Positions 11,092 through 22,933 are shown, counted from the first letter of the stretch. The stretch is 64,000 nt of DNA from Apoderus coryli (GCA_911728435.2 OU452208.1:1612001-1676000); one strand, 5' to 3'. Notes: generated from the sequence alone by a model not told the origin. Program-made: numbers and translations.

Positions 11092-11433
11092 GTAAATAGC
11101 TTTTTTGATATTTGTCCAAATATAAAATACTTATACTGGAAATAAATAATATTAAGAAAATATTTTTCCCGCATGGATATTATATTTTCGTATCGAACAG
11201 TTGAAAAATATTTTATGTATATCTAAATTCTTTGTTGAAATTGAGTTGTGATTTATTATTTTAAATCCGGGTTGTGTTTTCATTTCATTATATGAGCGAG
11301 TTGGGTCAGTTGTAGCACCGATGTGACTATTTAAAAAATGAACCAATACGTACAAATTTTATTGTTCGCTGTACATAAATTACAAAACGGGCAATCATAA
11401 TTTACACTCATTTTAATATTTTTGATTATTATA

Positions 11434-13521
11434 CAGGGTGGTCCAACGAAAAGTTTGCACCTAGCTTTTCTCTTTTTTTTTGTAGTCGAATGCGAAAATG
11501 CTCGGACACGTCGATTTTGCTTTTGAGGGGGACACATTTTAAACATATTTTTCGATCTGCGCCTTTAACCCCCTAGCGGGGGTGAGTAACAACCCTAAAA
11601 TTTTAAATGGAAAGAGGGGTCTAATGACATATCATTTGAAAGGACACAAAATTGTCTTTCTAATGATACCCTATTTGTCGAATTTTACTAAAACAGTTAA
11701 TACGAAAACGACTTTAAAGACATTAAGCCGATAATTTTGGTATTAATGAGAAATACAAATAAGTTTTAATTATTACGACTGAAAACAACTACAATCATTT
11801 CTAAATTATTTACTTTGAAGAAAAACGGGATTTCAAAAACACTATCTTATTTATCAGAACTAAATTCCTCACTAATCGTTTGCGTTTTTTGTTGAAATAA
11901 AAACTGCAGATACGTGTAGGAAAAGAATTTACACCGTTTATTTTAGTCTTTTCATTGATTCAGTTTGGTTGCTTCTCAAGTTATTTTACTTTTACCGTAC
12001 AAAATGATTTATTCCATTCTAGAACGAGTTGAAATTGTTAAACTTTATTTTCAAAATAATAGTAGTGCTAGACTTACGGCTCGCTTATTTAATGAGAGAC
12101 ATCCCGATAAAAATGTGAATGATGTGTACGTTGGCAAGTTAGTTAAAAAGTTTGTAGATACCGGATCTGTCTGTAATGTAAAACACCAGCCGCAGAAACC
12201 GATCAGAAATGAAGCTGTGGAAGTCGCTGTTTTAGGGCATGTTGAAATGGATCATAGTCAAAGTACCCGTCAACTAGCTGAAGCCTCAGGTGTCTCCCGT
12301 TCGTCCATAATACGAATTTTAAAAGCGTACAAATTTCATCCGTACAAAATCAAATTAGTACAGGAACTAAATGAGGATGATCCTGATAGAAGGCTGCAAT
12401 TTTGTGAAGCAATGAGCCAGCGTTTAATTGAAGATCCGCAATTATTATTTAACATTTGTTTTTCCGACGAATGCACATTTTATTTGAATGGAGCTGTAAA
12501 TAGGCACAATTGCCGTTACTGGGATGACAGTAACCCACATTTATTCCGTGAGGTTCATACCCAGTATCCTCAAAAAATAAACGTCTGGTGTGGCATATTA
12601 GGAAATCATATTATAGGACCACTTTTTATTCCTGGAAATTTAACTGGTGAAGTGTACCTAAACATGCTTGAAGACACAATTGATCCTTTAATAACACAAA
12701 TAATAGAAGATGACCAAAATCATACTGCTGATCGGCTTTATTTCCAGCAAGATGGAGCACCTCCGCACTATGTGGCTCCTGTAAGACAGTTCTTAGATGA
12801 CCGGTTCCCTGGACGGTGGATTGGAAGGAGGGGCCCAATTGAATGGCCTGCCAGGTCACCGGATTTATCGCCTTTAGACTTTTTTCTTTGGGGGCACTTA
12901 AAAAATAAATGTTTTGCCACGAAGCCCGAGTCCATAGAAGATCTTCGCCAACGCATTACAGAAGAGTGCAGAAACATAACACCTGATATGCTACAAAATG
13001 TTAGAAATAGATTTGAACAAAATCTGTATTATTGTATGGAATCAAATGGGTCACATTTTCAACATTTGTTAATGTAACGTTTTAATAAATCAATTTAACA
13101 GCTTGTTTACTTTTTTTACAAAGCAATGTTAAAACTAACAAACATTGGAATGTACTAACGATTGCAGGTGTTTTCACTCGCAATAATTAAAACTTATTTG
13201 TATTTCTCATTAATACCAAAATTATCGGCTTAATGTCTTTAAAGTCGTTTTCGTATTAACTGTTTTAGTAAAATTCGACAAATAGGGTATCATTAGAAAG
13301 ACAATTTTGTGTCCTTTCAAATGATATGTCATTAGACCCCTCTTTCCATTTAAAATTTTAGGGTTGTTACTCACCCCCGCTAGGGGGTTAAAGGCGCAGA
13401 TCGAAAAATATGTTTAAAATGTGTCCCCCTCAAAAGCAAAATCGACGTGTCCGAGCATTTTCGCATTCGACTACAAAAAAAAGAGAAAAGCTAGGTGCAA
13501 ACTTTTCGTTGGACCACCCTG
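11434..13521 (+). mobile_element. Complete mariner (DD41D) transposon with 341-bp inverted repeats
   Basis: The element runs from CAGGGTGGTCCAAC at 11434 to its complement ending at 13521, with TA on both sides (11432-11433, 13522-13523). The inverted repeats are about 341 bp (11434-11774 and 13182-13521) and look almost identical. They are far longer than the roughly 30-bp ends of classical mariners. Between them lies one uninterrupted transposase gene. The ends match those of the broken element at 49536-51837, so at least two related families share terminal sequence. An open gene with well-matched ends suggests recent activity. Confidence 0.9.
12004..13077 (+). CDS. Mariner-superfamily transposase, DD41D, apparently intact
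   Basis: This is the 357-residue cut-and-paste transposase. I chose the ATG at 12004 because MIYSILERVEIVKLYFQNN is the usual mariner N-terminus; the frame also opens 13 codons earlier at 11965. An N-terminal helix-turn-helix DNA-binding region (about residues 1-110) includes RQLAEASGVSRSSIIRILKA. Catalytic residues by this numbering are D155 (FSDECTF), D250 (YFQQDGAPPHY) and D292 (RSPDLSPLDFF). The 41 residues between the second and third Asp place it in the DD41D (rosa-like) group. No stop or frameshift was seen. The gene lies in the same direction as TRPM, inside its intron. Confidence 0.9.
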   Translation: MIYSILERVEIVKLYFQNNSSARLTARLFNERHPDKNVNDVYVGKLVKKFVDTGSVCNVKHQPQKPIRNEAVEVAVLGHVEMDHSQSTRQLAEASGVSRSSIIRILKAYKFHPYKIKLVQELNEDDPDRRLQFCEAMSQRLIEDPQLLFNICFSDECTFYLNGAVNRHNCRYWDDSNPHLFREVHTQYPQKINVWCGILGNHIIGPLFIPGNLTGEVYLNMLEDTIDPLITQIIEDDQNHTADRLYFQQDGAPPHYVAPVRQFLDDRFPGRWIGRRGPIEWPARSPDLSPLDFFLWGHLKNKCFATKPESIEDLRQRITEECRNITPDMLQNVRNRFEQNLYYCMESNGSHFQHLLM

Positions 13522-13523
13522 TA

Positions 13524-13840
13524 TAAGCACAACCAGTGATTATGCATTAGGCTATTGCAATAAGGTTTATAATATCTGTTCAATTTTTAGTTGACATTCA
13601 GAAAGGAGGATGGGATGGATGGTCTAATAATATGACTTTTTGTTTAAAAAAATCATTTGAAATGGGCTCGTTTAACAAAATAAGAAAGTATAGTGGTTGA
13701 CAGAGAAACACTCGGAATTAAGTTTTGTTAAACAATCCCATTTCTAATATCGGGACGCCTGATAAAGGGAGTATCGGCGCATCTATGTGTTGGTAATTGT
13801 GCATTATGGGGTCGGGTCAGTGACCTACCGCGCAGTCGAT
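13524..13840. other. TRPM intron sequence, nothing recognised
   Basis: Sequence between the mariner and the next palindrome. No gene or repeat was recognised. Confidence 0.5.
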
Positions 13841-13853
13841 ATAGTAAATTGAT

Positions 13854-14331
13854 GAAAATAATTTCGTGGCAAAGCGGACTAAAATGTTGGTTTTACCTAC
13901 ACAAGGAATTTTGTTTAATTTAGCAGGGCCTCAGTCTAATTCAATAGGACCAGACCAGCTTTCTATTTATACGACTGGTTTTACCTATACATTGAGTTTG
14001 TTCGGCCTCTGCATGGTATAGGATATGCCTTACTATGTACATGTTGATGATACGTGTTTACATGTGTCTACTGTTGTGTATCCTATTGTGCTTAAATGCA
14101 GGCCGATATTTGTAAATGGACAACGACTATGGTACTCTGACGAGCTCATAACAAGAGCGAAACGAATTCGTCAGTATCTGTCGACCCATGCCTCGGTCTG
14201 GTTCTACTGAATTAGACTGAGGCCCTGCTAAATTAAACAAAAATTCCTTGTGTAGGTAAAACCAACATTTTAGTCCGCTTTGCCACGAAATTATTTTCAT
14301 TTATTATATTTACGGACATGAAATCCTTTTA
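13854..14331. mobile_element. Palindromic element D with 13-bp direct repeats
   Basis: Arms 13855-13946 and 14208-14297 are inverted copies containing GTGGCAAAGCGGACTAAAAT and CTACACAAGGAATTTTGTTT. About 34 nt beyond the right arm, the word ATAGTAAATTGAT (14332-14344) repeats the left flank (13841-13853), so a 34-nt asymmetric tail is part of the insertion. This layout mirrors copies A-C, but I found no hammerhead core here and the tail sequence differs. A 45-bp piece of the arm recurs at about 36748-36790. The frame at 14025-14210 has no motif. Confidence 0.6.
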
Positions 14332-14344
14332 ATAGTAAATTGAT

Positions 14345-15084
14345 TTCACTCGGAATATTACCAACAGAAACTAGATGTCGCCAAACACATTCTTTTACAA
14401 AAAAACATTTGTTTTGCGAGCTTAATTGTCTTGGTTTATGATGATTAGAGTTGGTTTTTGGGAGTTTAACGATGACTTTTGGTTAACAAATGGTTGTATA
14501 CCGATCGTAAGTAGCACTTCTTTAATCTTTCAAAGTGTTACTGGATGCTGGCACTTGGATGCCTTTTGTCGGCTTTTCTTCACCTCCAAACAGACTACTG
14601 GCGTTTATTTTCATGTTCGTAAATCACCACTGGCAATACACGTTTTTAGATATTTAGTAAATTGTGTAATTTGGGGTATTATTATTATTTTTGGTTGCTA
14701 AAAATCATGTTTTATTTTCATCTAATACTAAAGAGATCATTGTTGACTTGCCAAATACAACTTCCCAGTTTTAGCCCATCCGCCCTACTCTTCGTACCTT
14801 GTACTAAGTACTAGGATAGTGGTACCCGTCACTGAAGCTTATTAAAGAAGGCTTGCAACACTGCAGTAGTTGAGAATTGGCATGGTGCGTTATGGGGTTA
14901 GAGTCGGAGTTAGGTTATATGGATTGTGGTAATAACTAAATATATCTCTATATGAGAAGAACCCATACAAAATACGAATCAATTTCGGATATTTTGGTTC
15001 CTCTAATTCTTTAATATTTTGTTATTACCATGATGATCTATCAAATAGACATGCAACAGACGTGCGAAAATTATCGAAACAAAA
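14345..15084. other. TRPM intron sequence, nothing recognised
   Basis: The plus-strand frame at 14426-14701 has no recognisable motif. There is no inverted-repeat element and no RNA gene. Confidence 0.45.
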
Positions 15085-16945
15085 ATTACTGCCAATAGTT
15101 TTTATCCTAGAGATATGTATTATAATGATGATAATATTAAAGATCAGCAAGAACTTGTGGATAAATTTGCTCAGTATTTCAATGAATTCTATGTCAATTC
15201 CCAAATTTTTGACATTGAAAGTGTGAGTGAGGCTCTGAATGTGTCCTTTTTGTCTGATTGTGGAGTTACTGAATCTGAAGTTTACGGAGCTCTTAGAAAG
15301 CTCAAAGGTAAACCAACAGCAGGTCCGGATGGTATACCATCCTTTTTGGCTCGTGATTGTGCTGCGGTATTGGCTGGGCCATTGTGTACAATATTCAACA
15401 TTGCCTTACGATCAACTAATTTCCCTGCGTTTTGGAAGTTTTCAAGGGTGACGCCGGTTTTTAAAAAGGGAGATAAGCATGATGTAGGAAATTATCGTCC
15501 TATATCAATTCAATCATGTTTTGCGAAAGTGTTTGAGTTTTTACTACATGATATTATAATGTGTCATGTTAGACGACAAATTTCAACTGTGCAGCATGGT
15601 TTCTTCCCCTTCTACCAATTTATTGGTTTTAACCCAGTTTCTGAGTGAACAACTTGATAATGGAGGTCAGGTAGATGTTATCTATACTGACTTTTCCAAG
15701 GCCTTTGACAGACTTGATCATGGTGTCTTGATGGCTAAATTGTGTCGTTTTGGTCTATCCAATGGCTAGCTCCTTCTCTTGGATTCATATTTAAATGGTC
15801 GTTATCAATATGTTGAGTATAGAGGGTTCAGGTCTGTCAATTTTTTAGTGACCTCAGGAGTGCCCCAGGGTTTTGTATTGGGGCCATTGTTGTTTTTGTG
15901 GTTTATTGATGATATTTCCAGTGGCTTGACTAGTAGTTCGCTCTTGTATGCCGATGACTTCAAGATATACTCGGTCATTGATAGTGAGCATGATTGCTCT
16001 GTTATTCAGGAAGACCTTAACAAGATTTATGAGTGGTGTGTTCGCAACAATCTTTATTTGAATATTGAAAAATGTTTTTCAGTTTCTTATACACGCAGAT
16101 TAAACCCTATAACGTATTTGTATTTCATTCACGATTCTCCATTGGTTGTTTGGGATCGTATTAAGGATTTGGGAATTTTCTTTGATAGCAAACTAAACTT
16201 TATTGAACATTATAATTATATGATTTCAGCTTCGTATCAGTCTCTGGGTTTTGTCATGCGTAACGCGAGGGATCTTAGGTCTCCTCAAACACTTATTGCG
16301 TTATTCAATGCATTTGTTAGGGCTAAATTGGAGTATACCTCAGTTGTGTGGAGTCCTACATATGAATTTCATTCGGCGAGTATGGAACGTGTTCATCGTC
16401 GTTTCGCTAAGTTTCTGTGGTTTCGTAGCGATGGAGTTTATCCAGTCATTGGATTTCCACATGATACGCTCCTAAATCGTTTTAATTTGACATCTTTAAG
16501 TACCCGTAGGGAATGTTCTGCTATTATCTTACTGTACAAAATTATTAATGGAGATATTGATTGTCCAGAGCTGTTAGAATTGCTTCCATTTTATGTCCCT
16601 GATTTGCGTACACGTAATAATAATACAGTTTTTTACTTGTCAAGAGCGCGCACTAATTTGTTGTTGCATTCTCCTTTCTTCGTAATGTGTAATATTTGTA
16701 ACCGTGTGTCTAGTGATTTTGATATATTTGGATCAAATTTGTCATGTATAAAACGTTTATTTTTAAGTAATTAGTTTAAGTTATTAATTAGTTATTATTG
16801 TTATTTTGATATTATTGTATTATTTGTAATTTTTACCTGCCCTTTAATTGGATATTTATCTGTCTGGGCAGTTGTAATCTTAAATAAATAAAATGTAAAT
16901 GTAATCTTAAATGTAATCTTAAATAAATAAATAAATAAATACATT
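15085..16945 (+). mobile_element. 5'-truncated Jockey/CR1-like LINE, copy 1
   Basis: Reverse transcriptase coding begins mid-protein near 15085 and runs to a stop at 16774. A 3' UTR with a CTGCCCTTTAATTGGAT word follows, then an AAAT and TGTAATCTTAA repeat tail at 16880-16945. The same 3' word closes the copy at 57000-59230, so the two are one family. Endonuclease and ORF1 are missing. The copy is defective: a shift near 15600 and an in-frame TAG at 15767. Confidence 0.85.
15115..16774 (+). pseudogene. LINE reverse transcriptase, copy 1, broken
   Basis: Segments seen in order: KPTAGPDGIPSFLARD (finger region), KKGDKHDVGNYRPISI, then after a frame change VIYTDFSKAFDRLDHG (first palm Asp), SGVPQGFVLGPLLFLWFIDD, LYADDFKIYSV (catalytic YADD), and the thumb and C-terminal region ending near 16774. 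Three open pieces (15115-15648, 15566-15769, 15779-16774) cover it. A deletion of 11 bases relative to a related copy causes the first break. A TAG separates the second and third pieces, which share a frame. There is no RNase H domain, which fits the Jockey/CR1 lineage. Confidence 0.85.
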
Positions 16946-17192
16946 TGTCATGTCCCATTAACATTAAAAGAAATAATAACATTAATTTATTGATCTTGCA
17001 ACGTTTCTCTGTTTGGTTTTCTCCTTCATCGTGTTCTGTAGATGTCTGATGACTTTAATATTAGTTTTTATTTAGAATTTAGCACCAATATAGCTGGCAT
17101 CCTTAAAGAAGTTGATATTTATCATGAAAGTTTTTTTCGTAAACAGATTAAATTCATTATTATTAATGATTACTTTTTTTTTATATGACTAG
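16946..17192. other. TRPM intron sequence and acceptor
   Basis: Short intron remainder ending in a T-rich tract and the acceptor ACTAG at 17188-17192. Confidence 0.6.
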
Positions 17193-17348
17193 GTGATAAT
17201 GGGCCTTATATGTCCGCCCTATATTCTAAAGTTAGAATTCAAGTCCAAGGAAGAGCTCCAACTTATGCCTCAAACAACCGAAGAGCACATGGAATTGGAA
17301 ATGGATGACGATGATAAATCAGAGTCTGAAAAACAGCCTGATAGCGAA
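17193..17348 (+). CDS. Trpm: TRPM channel exon: pre-S1 region and acidic linker
   Basis: GT-AG bounded, phase 0 at both ends, 52 codons. The peptide starts VIMGLICPPYILKLEFKSKE, matching the TRPM stretch VILGILLPPSILSLEFKNK between the cytosolic homology region and S1. It then becomes a variable acidic linker (HMELEMDDDDKSESEKQPDSE, shown in part). In relatives this linker is a site of splice variation. The downstream intron is 18.6 kb. An unrecognised alternative exon in that intron cannot be excluded, although the join to the exon at 35962 keeps the frame. Confidence 0.92.
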
Positions 17349-18369
17349 GTAAGATAAACCAAATCTAAAATTTTCGCTTCGTATTTTAACACAAAAAATT
17401 CAACAAAATAATACAAAATATTTTCTTTTCTTTTGTTTGGTTTCACTGATGTAGCATAAAGTGGTACGAACACATTACATACAATTTCATCCAAAGAAAG
17501 TAAGCGAAACATAAACAATAAGCATTTAAATGGTGTGTTCACATAATTTCAATATTTTGTTCATCACTGATTTACATACTTTCCCGCTTACTTATTCTAC
17601 TATTTTATTATTTATTTTATTCTCCTTCACATGTGTAACGCGATAATATTTAGGACATAGTAATTTATGGATTTATGACTTTTATGTAAATTAAAAAACT
17701 ACACGATTTAATTTTCTTCTAACCATGCGATTATTTTTCGACATAATATTACCATGCAAACGATGTTAATATACACGGTGATTCACGGTCGATGTTAGGT
17801 TAGACGTTTATGGGAAACAAAACATAGGATTATTTTGAAAATTTCACACGTCTACTTTTCAACCAATAAGATGTCTTAGTTTTGACTCATTACTATAGCA
17901 ACCAAAAAAAAAATTCCAGAAATTTTTTCGAGGCGCTGCGATATTTAAGTGGAAATTATTTGACTTGTGACAGAACCCTTTAAAAACAAATACCAAATCA
18001 TGAACATATGTCAAAAACAACAATACCTTGACAAATTAATGTAAAATGTCAGGTTGCACTTAATTTTCTTCCAAATTTTGGTGTGCAACGTTCTTATCGA
18101 ATACCACACCAGCAGAAATTATTTCTGGAAATTTTCTTTCGGGCACGAATATTTTAAGAAAATTATTCTCCAAATTTCGGGAAATTATTTAAGCTCTTGT
18201 GAAAATTTCATTCATTTGTCAAATTTTATGTTTCAACACTGAAATACTGGTATTTCTTTGTTTAAACCAATCAGAATTGAATTACGCGATAATATTCCAC
18301 AATAGATTTTTTTGATTTTCTTGTATTGATTGGAATAAGTTGATATGATATGGGGTTGCTTCCCTCTAT
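17349..18369. other. Start of the 18.6-kb TRPM intron, nothing recognised
   Basis: The donor is GTAAGA at 17349. A lone mariner-like word (ACACGGTGATTCACGG at about 17774) has no partner. The frame at 18054-18242 shows no motif. Confidence 0.45.
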
Positions 18370-18975
18370 TGTGGAAGACTAGTTTCGTTACTCCAATCTT
18401 CAAGTCCGGCAGCATAAATAATGTCTCTGATTATAGACCTGTGTGTATTCTTACACCATTCCGAAGCTCTTTGAAACTCTTATCACCAAGCACCTGACGG
18501 CGGCCTTGAGTCATTCTATTATAGACGAGCAATTTTGTTTTCAATCCGGTAAATCCACAGAGCTCAATCTTCTTGAGTTCACGGAATTCTTGTCTCGGGT
18601 GTTAGAGAGCGGTGATCAAGTTCATACATTATATACCGACTTCTCCAAGGCTTTTGATCGCGTCAATCACCGGCTTCTCGTTCATAAACTTGAGGGTGCC
18701 GGGGTGGCAGATTCTTTGCTTTCCTTGCTACCTGTCAGGTAGGACTCAGATTGTTCGACTTAATGAGTTTATTTCTAGGCCGGTGAAGGTCACTTCCGGT
18801 GTTCCCCAGGTATAGAGATAGACCTAGAGCGATGCTTTCTATATAGTGAATTCAAGCTGTTTGCTAATGATCTCGAAGTGCTTTTGTATCAATTTAATCC
18901 TCTTTTTCATGATTACTTCATGGGTCAATCGGCTCTGGAATTCAGGAGCATGGTTAGGGACCTGGAGGTTTATTT
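18370..18975 (+). mobile_element. LINE reverse transcriptase fragment
   Basis: Broken frames contain FCFQSGKSTELNLLEFTEF, LYTDFSKAFDRVNHRLL (palm Asp), VTSGVPQV and a decayed LFANDLEVLLYQ in place of the YADD box. It is the same general Jockey/CR1-like type as the other copies but more eroded, with at least three frame changes. Neither end is defined. Confidence 0.7.
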
Positions 18976-20220
18976 GGAGGCCAACTTTTGATTTTCTTAT
19001 GGGCTCAAAAATGATATCATGTAATACCCCAAAAATTTCTGAGTATACTGTATCAAAAGTATCTACCCCGAGTGGTATATGTATAGTAAGATAATATATT
19101 ATGTCGAGAAGTAAAATTGGTTGTTTCTAACAAAATATTGACAATTTCGTATCAAATTTCATTAATTTTGGCATGGTTTTGTGTAATCTATATGTTTGTA
19201 ACACATATCAAACTAGTTTCTATGGAAATGATCTCCAGTCTATATCTTGATTGGACAGCTGCAGGTGTATAATCGTTTGTATTATCGAGAATATACATGC
19301 AAACTTTTCAAATGCGACGTTCTGGTGGGCTAAAAATGGTACGAAAAAAATAATCTTTGGAAGGTCGATGGATAATTCGGTCGATATTAATTTTTAGGAT
19401 TTTGCTTAAAATTTTAAATACAGTTCATGTATAAATAAAAATATCTAATTTAAATGGGTTAAATTTAATAGTCGCTGTATAATTTCTTTATACATGGTGA
19501 CCAGACAATATAAATAATAATAATAAGTAAAATCAAATAGAAAAAATTATATAAGTAATTTTTGTGGGTTTCTATTATTATTTTATTCTATTCTATTTTA
19601 TTTTATAAATGTTTCCTACGCTGTTGTTAGTTGGTCGTGAGCAATAGAAAACAGTCAATTGCTTTATCAATCCATTTTAGATTATCCAAAAATCAAGGGT
19701 CGCCTTTAAACATTATTAAAATAAAGTCGTGGAATTGAAAATCCTATATTAGGAAGTCCTGTTATTTGATGTTATTGGATATGCGGTAAAGTATCCCAAA
19801 ACAACAATTTCTATATTGTCACCAACAAAGGGTTTTCGTTTATGAACTGTTCCTTTAACAAACAACACAATAACAACAAAGTTCTCTCCTGGTTTCTTTT
19901 TGCTTGGATAAATATTATTAAATATTTTGCATGTTCTTAATAAAACTTTTTTACATTCACCAAAAATACTTGTTTATTATTTTTAGGTTAAATATTGTTC
20001 GAGCGTATTATTTGCTACTTAAATTTGACAAGAATAATAACATTTACGAGGCAATTCTCTACTATCTATTGGTCGTGGGCAACAATTAACGTGATTTAAA
20101 ATCCGTAGGTGACATTTTTAAGAATTAAAGTTATTAATAACTGACAATATAACTAAAAATTATCAAATCAAAGTGTTTCTATTTGAAATCAACAGCTTTT
20201 CCAGCAAATTTATACTAGCT
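18976..20220. other. TRPM intron sequence, nothing recognised
   Basis: AT-rich, with ATA/ATT-rich stretches around 19510-19610. No coding or inverted-repeat element was recognised. Confidence 0.45.
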
Positions 20221-20260
20221 AACGTTTCGCTGATCATCCTATCAGCTTCTTCAGACCAGC
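20221..20260 (-). ncRNA. Hammerhead-like motif (minus strand)
   Basis: On the minus strand: CTGAAGA (fits CUGANGA), then one extra A, a perfect 6-bp stem II GCTGAT/ATCAGC, then GAAA followed by CGTTA. The self-complementary word AACGTT overlaps GAAA. Stem I is poor, so the motif is probably decayed. The flanking element is not delimited. Confidence 0.5.
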
Positions 20261-20639
20261 TTAGCATAAACGCGGCTTATTTTTATTTAATTTGTAGTAT
20301 TTTTCGGCCTCCCTGCGTTGCATAACCATGGCTTTATTTTATTTTTCATGCATGCAGAATAAACTTCGTGTACGTTAAGCTTATTTAATAATGTAAGCCT
20401 ATAATATGCTTATAGTTTTGATCCTTGTTAAATGACCCATATAGTTATGCAAAAGTTGTATAAGCCCAGGCTTATAAAAGTGAATCATGGATTGGGTATG
20501 CTATAATCTATTGTTATCGAGTGGTGAAACTTGATACGCTATTTTAATATAAATCGAGAAAATTAAGAAGATATAAATAAAAATGATTTTAAGTATTACA
20601 TCTTTTCAAGAAAAATTGAATTGGATCTTATTATTTAGT

Positions 20640-21607
20640 TTTACCAACTGAGTGGTAGAAGTGAAAGATAGTACCGGTGTTCAAGGCGGGAGATAAATCT
20701 AATATTAGCAACTATAATATATATAATGAAATTAATACATTTATCACACTTTTAACATATCTTTATACACAATTAAGAGCTTTTTGTAATTTACTTACCA
20801 CTGAGGATGGAGACTGGTGCTCCGAAACATGTATGTTGAGAAAAGACTTATAGAGAAATCTATTAAATTCGTTTTGTGGATATTATTTATTTCAAATTAT
20901 ATATAAGTAACTAATTTATCTTTATTAACTCAATATATATCTCAGAAGTGGTTGACAGTGTCGGTGTGATCTTTACGAACTTCGCGAAGGCGTTTGATAT
21001 GGTGGATCATGGCAGATTGTTGCATGAAATGAACCAGTTTGGTTTTGTCGGTGACTTTCAGATCTTCTTAAAATCATACCTTTCGCGCAGAGAACAGATG
21101 GTATCACTTAACGGATACAGATCACATGCTTTTCATGCACTTTCTGGTGTTTCACAGGGTTCCAACCTATTGTTTTTATTATTTATAAATGACTTAAGCG
21201 AGTGGCTTACCTGTGGAAGGTTAATGTTCGCGGACGACCTAAAAATATTTCTGGAAATAGGAGATATTAATGATTGTGATGAGCTTCAGACAAATTTGTG
21301 TCCCGTGTCTGAATGGTGTCAAACAAATTGTTTATTGATGAATCCAGAAAAATACAAGGTCATGACATATTCAAAGAAAAGGCAGTATGTTCGGTATGGT
21401 TACAGGATCAGTGACAAGGCCATAGAGTTCTCCAGCACTGTGACTGACCTAGGAATTGCTTTCGATTCAAAGCTTAGTTTTTCTGAGCACATATCAATCA
21501 AAACAGCGCAAGTGAATAGAACGTATGGGTTCATTATGAGAAATACTAGGGGTTTTAATAATAATTTTTGCACTAAAAATTCTATTTAATACTTTCATTC
21601 GTCCAAA
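20640..21607 (+). mobile_element. LINE reverse transcriptase fragment split by a hammerhead element
   Basis: A fragment with VPVFKAGDKSNISNY (about 20665-20715) is separated from the rest of the RT by about 220 bp holding a hammerhead motif. It resumes at 20942 with GVIFTNFAKAFDMVDHG, ALSGVSQGSNLLFLLFINDL, MFADDLKIFLEIGD (FADD box) and VTDLGIAFDSKLSFSEH. The frame stays open to 21589, then shifts and continues into IRPK at the target site of the BEL element (21608). It is 5' and 3' truncated. Confidence 0.75.
20793..20838 (+). ncRNA. Hammerhead-like motif inside a LINE fragment
   Basis: TTACCA-CTGAGGA (core CUGANGA), stem II GGAG/CTCC, GAAA, CATGTA. Downstream sequence (TATTAAATTCGTTTTGTGG) resembles the corresponding part of palindromic copy A, so this is a single-armed, diverged relative. 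It lies in the sense direction of the TRPM pre-mRNA. Stem I pairing is incomplete. Confidence 0.55.
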
Positions 21608-21612
21608 GCATC

Positions 21613-21790
21613 TGTTGTTAATGTTGTTTTTTAACTATGTGGACTGTATTTTATACTCTATTAACTATTAAGAATTACTATAAAACAACATTGCTAACTA
21701 ACTATTTATTTTTTTAACTGTCTTCAAAACTGACAACAACAATTCTCTTACAATAATACAACTCTTCTACAATATGTTCTATTTCTAACA
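21613..21790 (-). repeat. BEL/Pao 3' LTR
   Basis: 178 bp, TG...CA ends, by eye identical to 24462-24639. It is the 3' LTR relative to the minus-strand reading direction. Confidence 0.9.
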
Positions 21791-22065
21791 TTTCTCCCCA
21801 CTGAAAATAATACCATCTGGGTTTGCCTCCAGCAAATCAATAGGACAGATCTTAGCTATTGGACGACGGTAAATTCCTGTTGTTGTTCTCACGTCGACGA
21901 TACGTACTTTTCCATCTTTTGCTGGATATACGTTTTCGATTTTCCCAAGAGGCCAGTTATTTCAGGGTAACTGATTATCCATAACCACCACTAGTTCATC
22001 TTTCTTTAAGTTTCGATTATTTTCTAACCACTTTGTCCGTTGTATCAAAGTAGGCACGTACTCTC

Positions 22066-22902
22066 TTAACCACCGATTCCAGAACTGCTCAGCCAATGTT
22101 TGTGAATTTTCCACTGTTTTTTAAAATTTATTTTTTCTGAAAAAATTCCAAAAGGCTTTGATATACTTGAAGTTCCAATAAGAAAATGATTTGGCGTCAA
22201 ACTTTCTACATTGTCATTACTAGAAGTATAGGTAAGTGGTCGAGAATTTACTGTGTGTTCTGCTTCAAGTAGGACTGTCTGCAGAACTTCAAATTTAGGA
22301 TATTTATCTTTCAGGATTTTCTTTATTGTTTCCTTGATGCTTCTAATCAATCTCTCCCAAACACCACCCATATGTGCTGCGCTTGGAGGATTGAACTTTC
22401 ATCTTATTTCATCGGCTACTAATCTGTTTTCTATAAATTTTGAATCTATTTCTTTTAACGCTGTTTTCAATTCTACATCTGATGCTTTCAAATTGGTTCC
22501 GTTATCGCTCCAAATAGTATGTGGTTGTCCTCTTCTCGCTATAAATCTTCGTATAGCTAGTACTGCTGAATCCGTATTCAGACTATCTGCTAATTCCAGA
22601 TGAACCGCTCTAATGGAAAAACAAGTAAAAATTACACCGTATTTCTTTTCGTGTCTTCTACCAATTGACGTTTCTATCGGGCCGAAATAATCCATACCAA
22701 CATAGTAAAATGAACGTATTGGAGTTGTAAGTCGTTCTATTGGAAGATTTCCCATTTGTGGAATCAACGGTTTGGCTCTCATTCTTCTACAAACAAAGCA
22801 TTGGTTTATTGTTGAACTTATGACTCTTCTAGCTTTAAGAATCCAGTAGCGTTGCCTAAGTTCATTGTGCACGAGTTCAATTCCAGCATGGTTAAATTTC
22901 AC
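22066..22902 (-). pseudogene. BEL/Pao integrase, one nonsense codon
   Basis: Reading down from 22902: a His/Cys zinc-binding segment (FNHAGIELVHNELRQRYW, then CFVCRRM), YYVGMDYFGPIET (first Asp), IWSDNGTNLKASD (second Asp) and, after a TGA in the same frame, MGGVWERLIRSIKETIKK (catalytic Glu region). The two open pieces (22399-22902, 22066-22371) are in one frame. The stop follows DEIR, where relatives usually have Trp, so a single TGG to TGA change explains it. The C-terminal tail continues in part below 22066. Confidence 0.85.
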
Positions 22903-22933
22903 ATGATAATGTCTAATTAATAATTTCGTAAAT

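Noticed and set aside
14025..14701. ORFs at 14025-14210 and 14426-14701
   Set aside because: The first lies in the spacer of a palindromic element, the second in plain intron. Neither shows a motif, and neither fits TRPM splice phases.
20221..20260. Fully active hammerhead
   Set aside because: Core and stem II are good, but stem I and the cleavage-site context after GAAA do not pair. It is kept only as a decayed motif.
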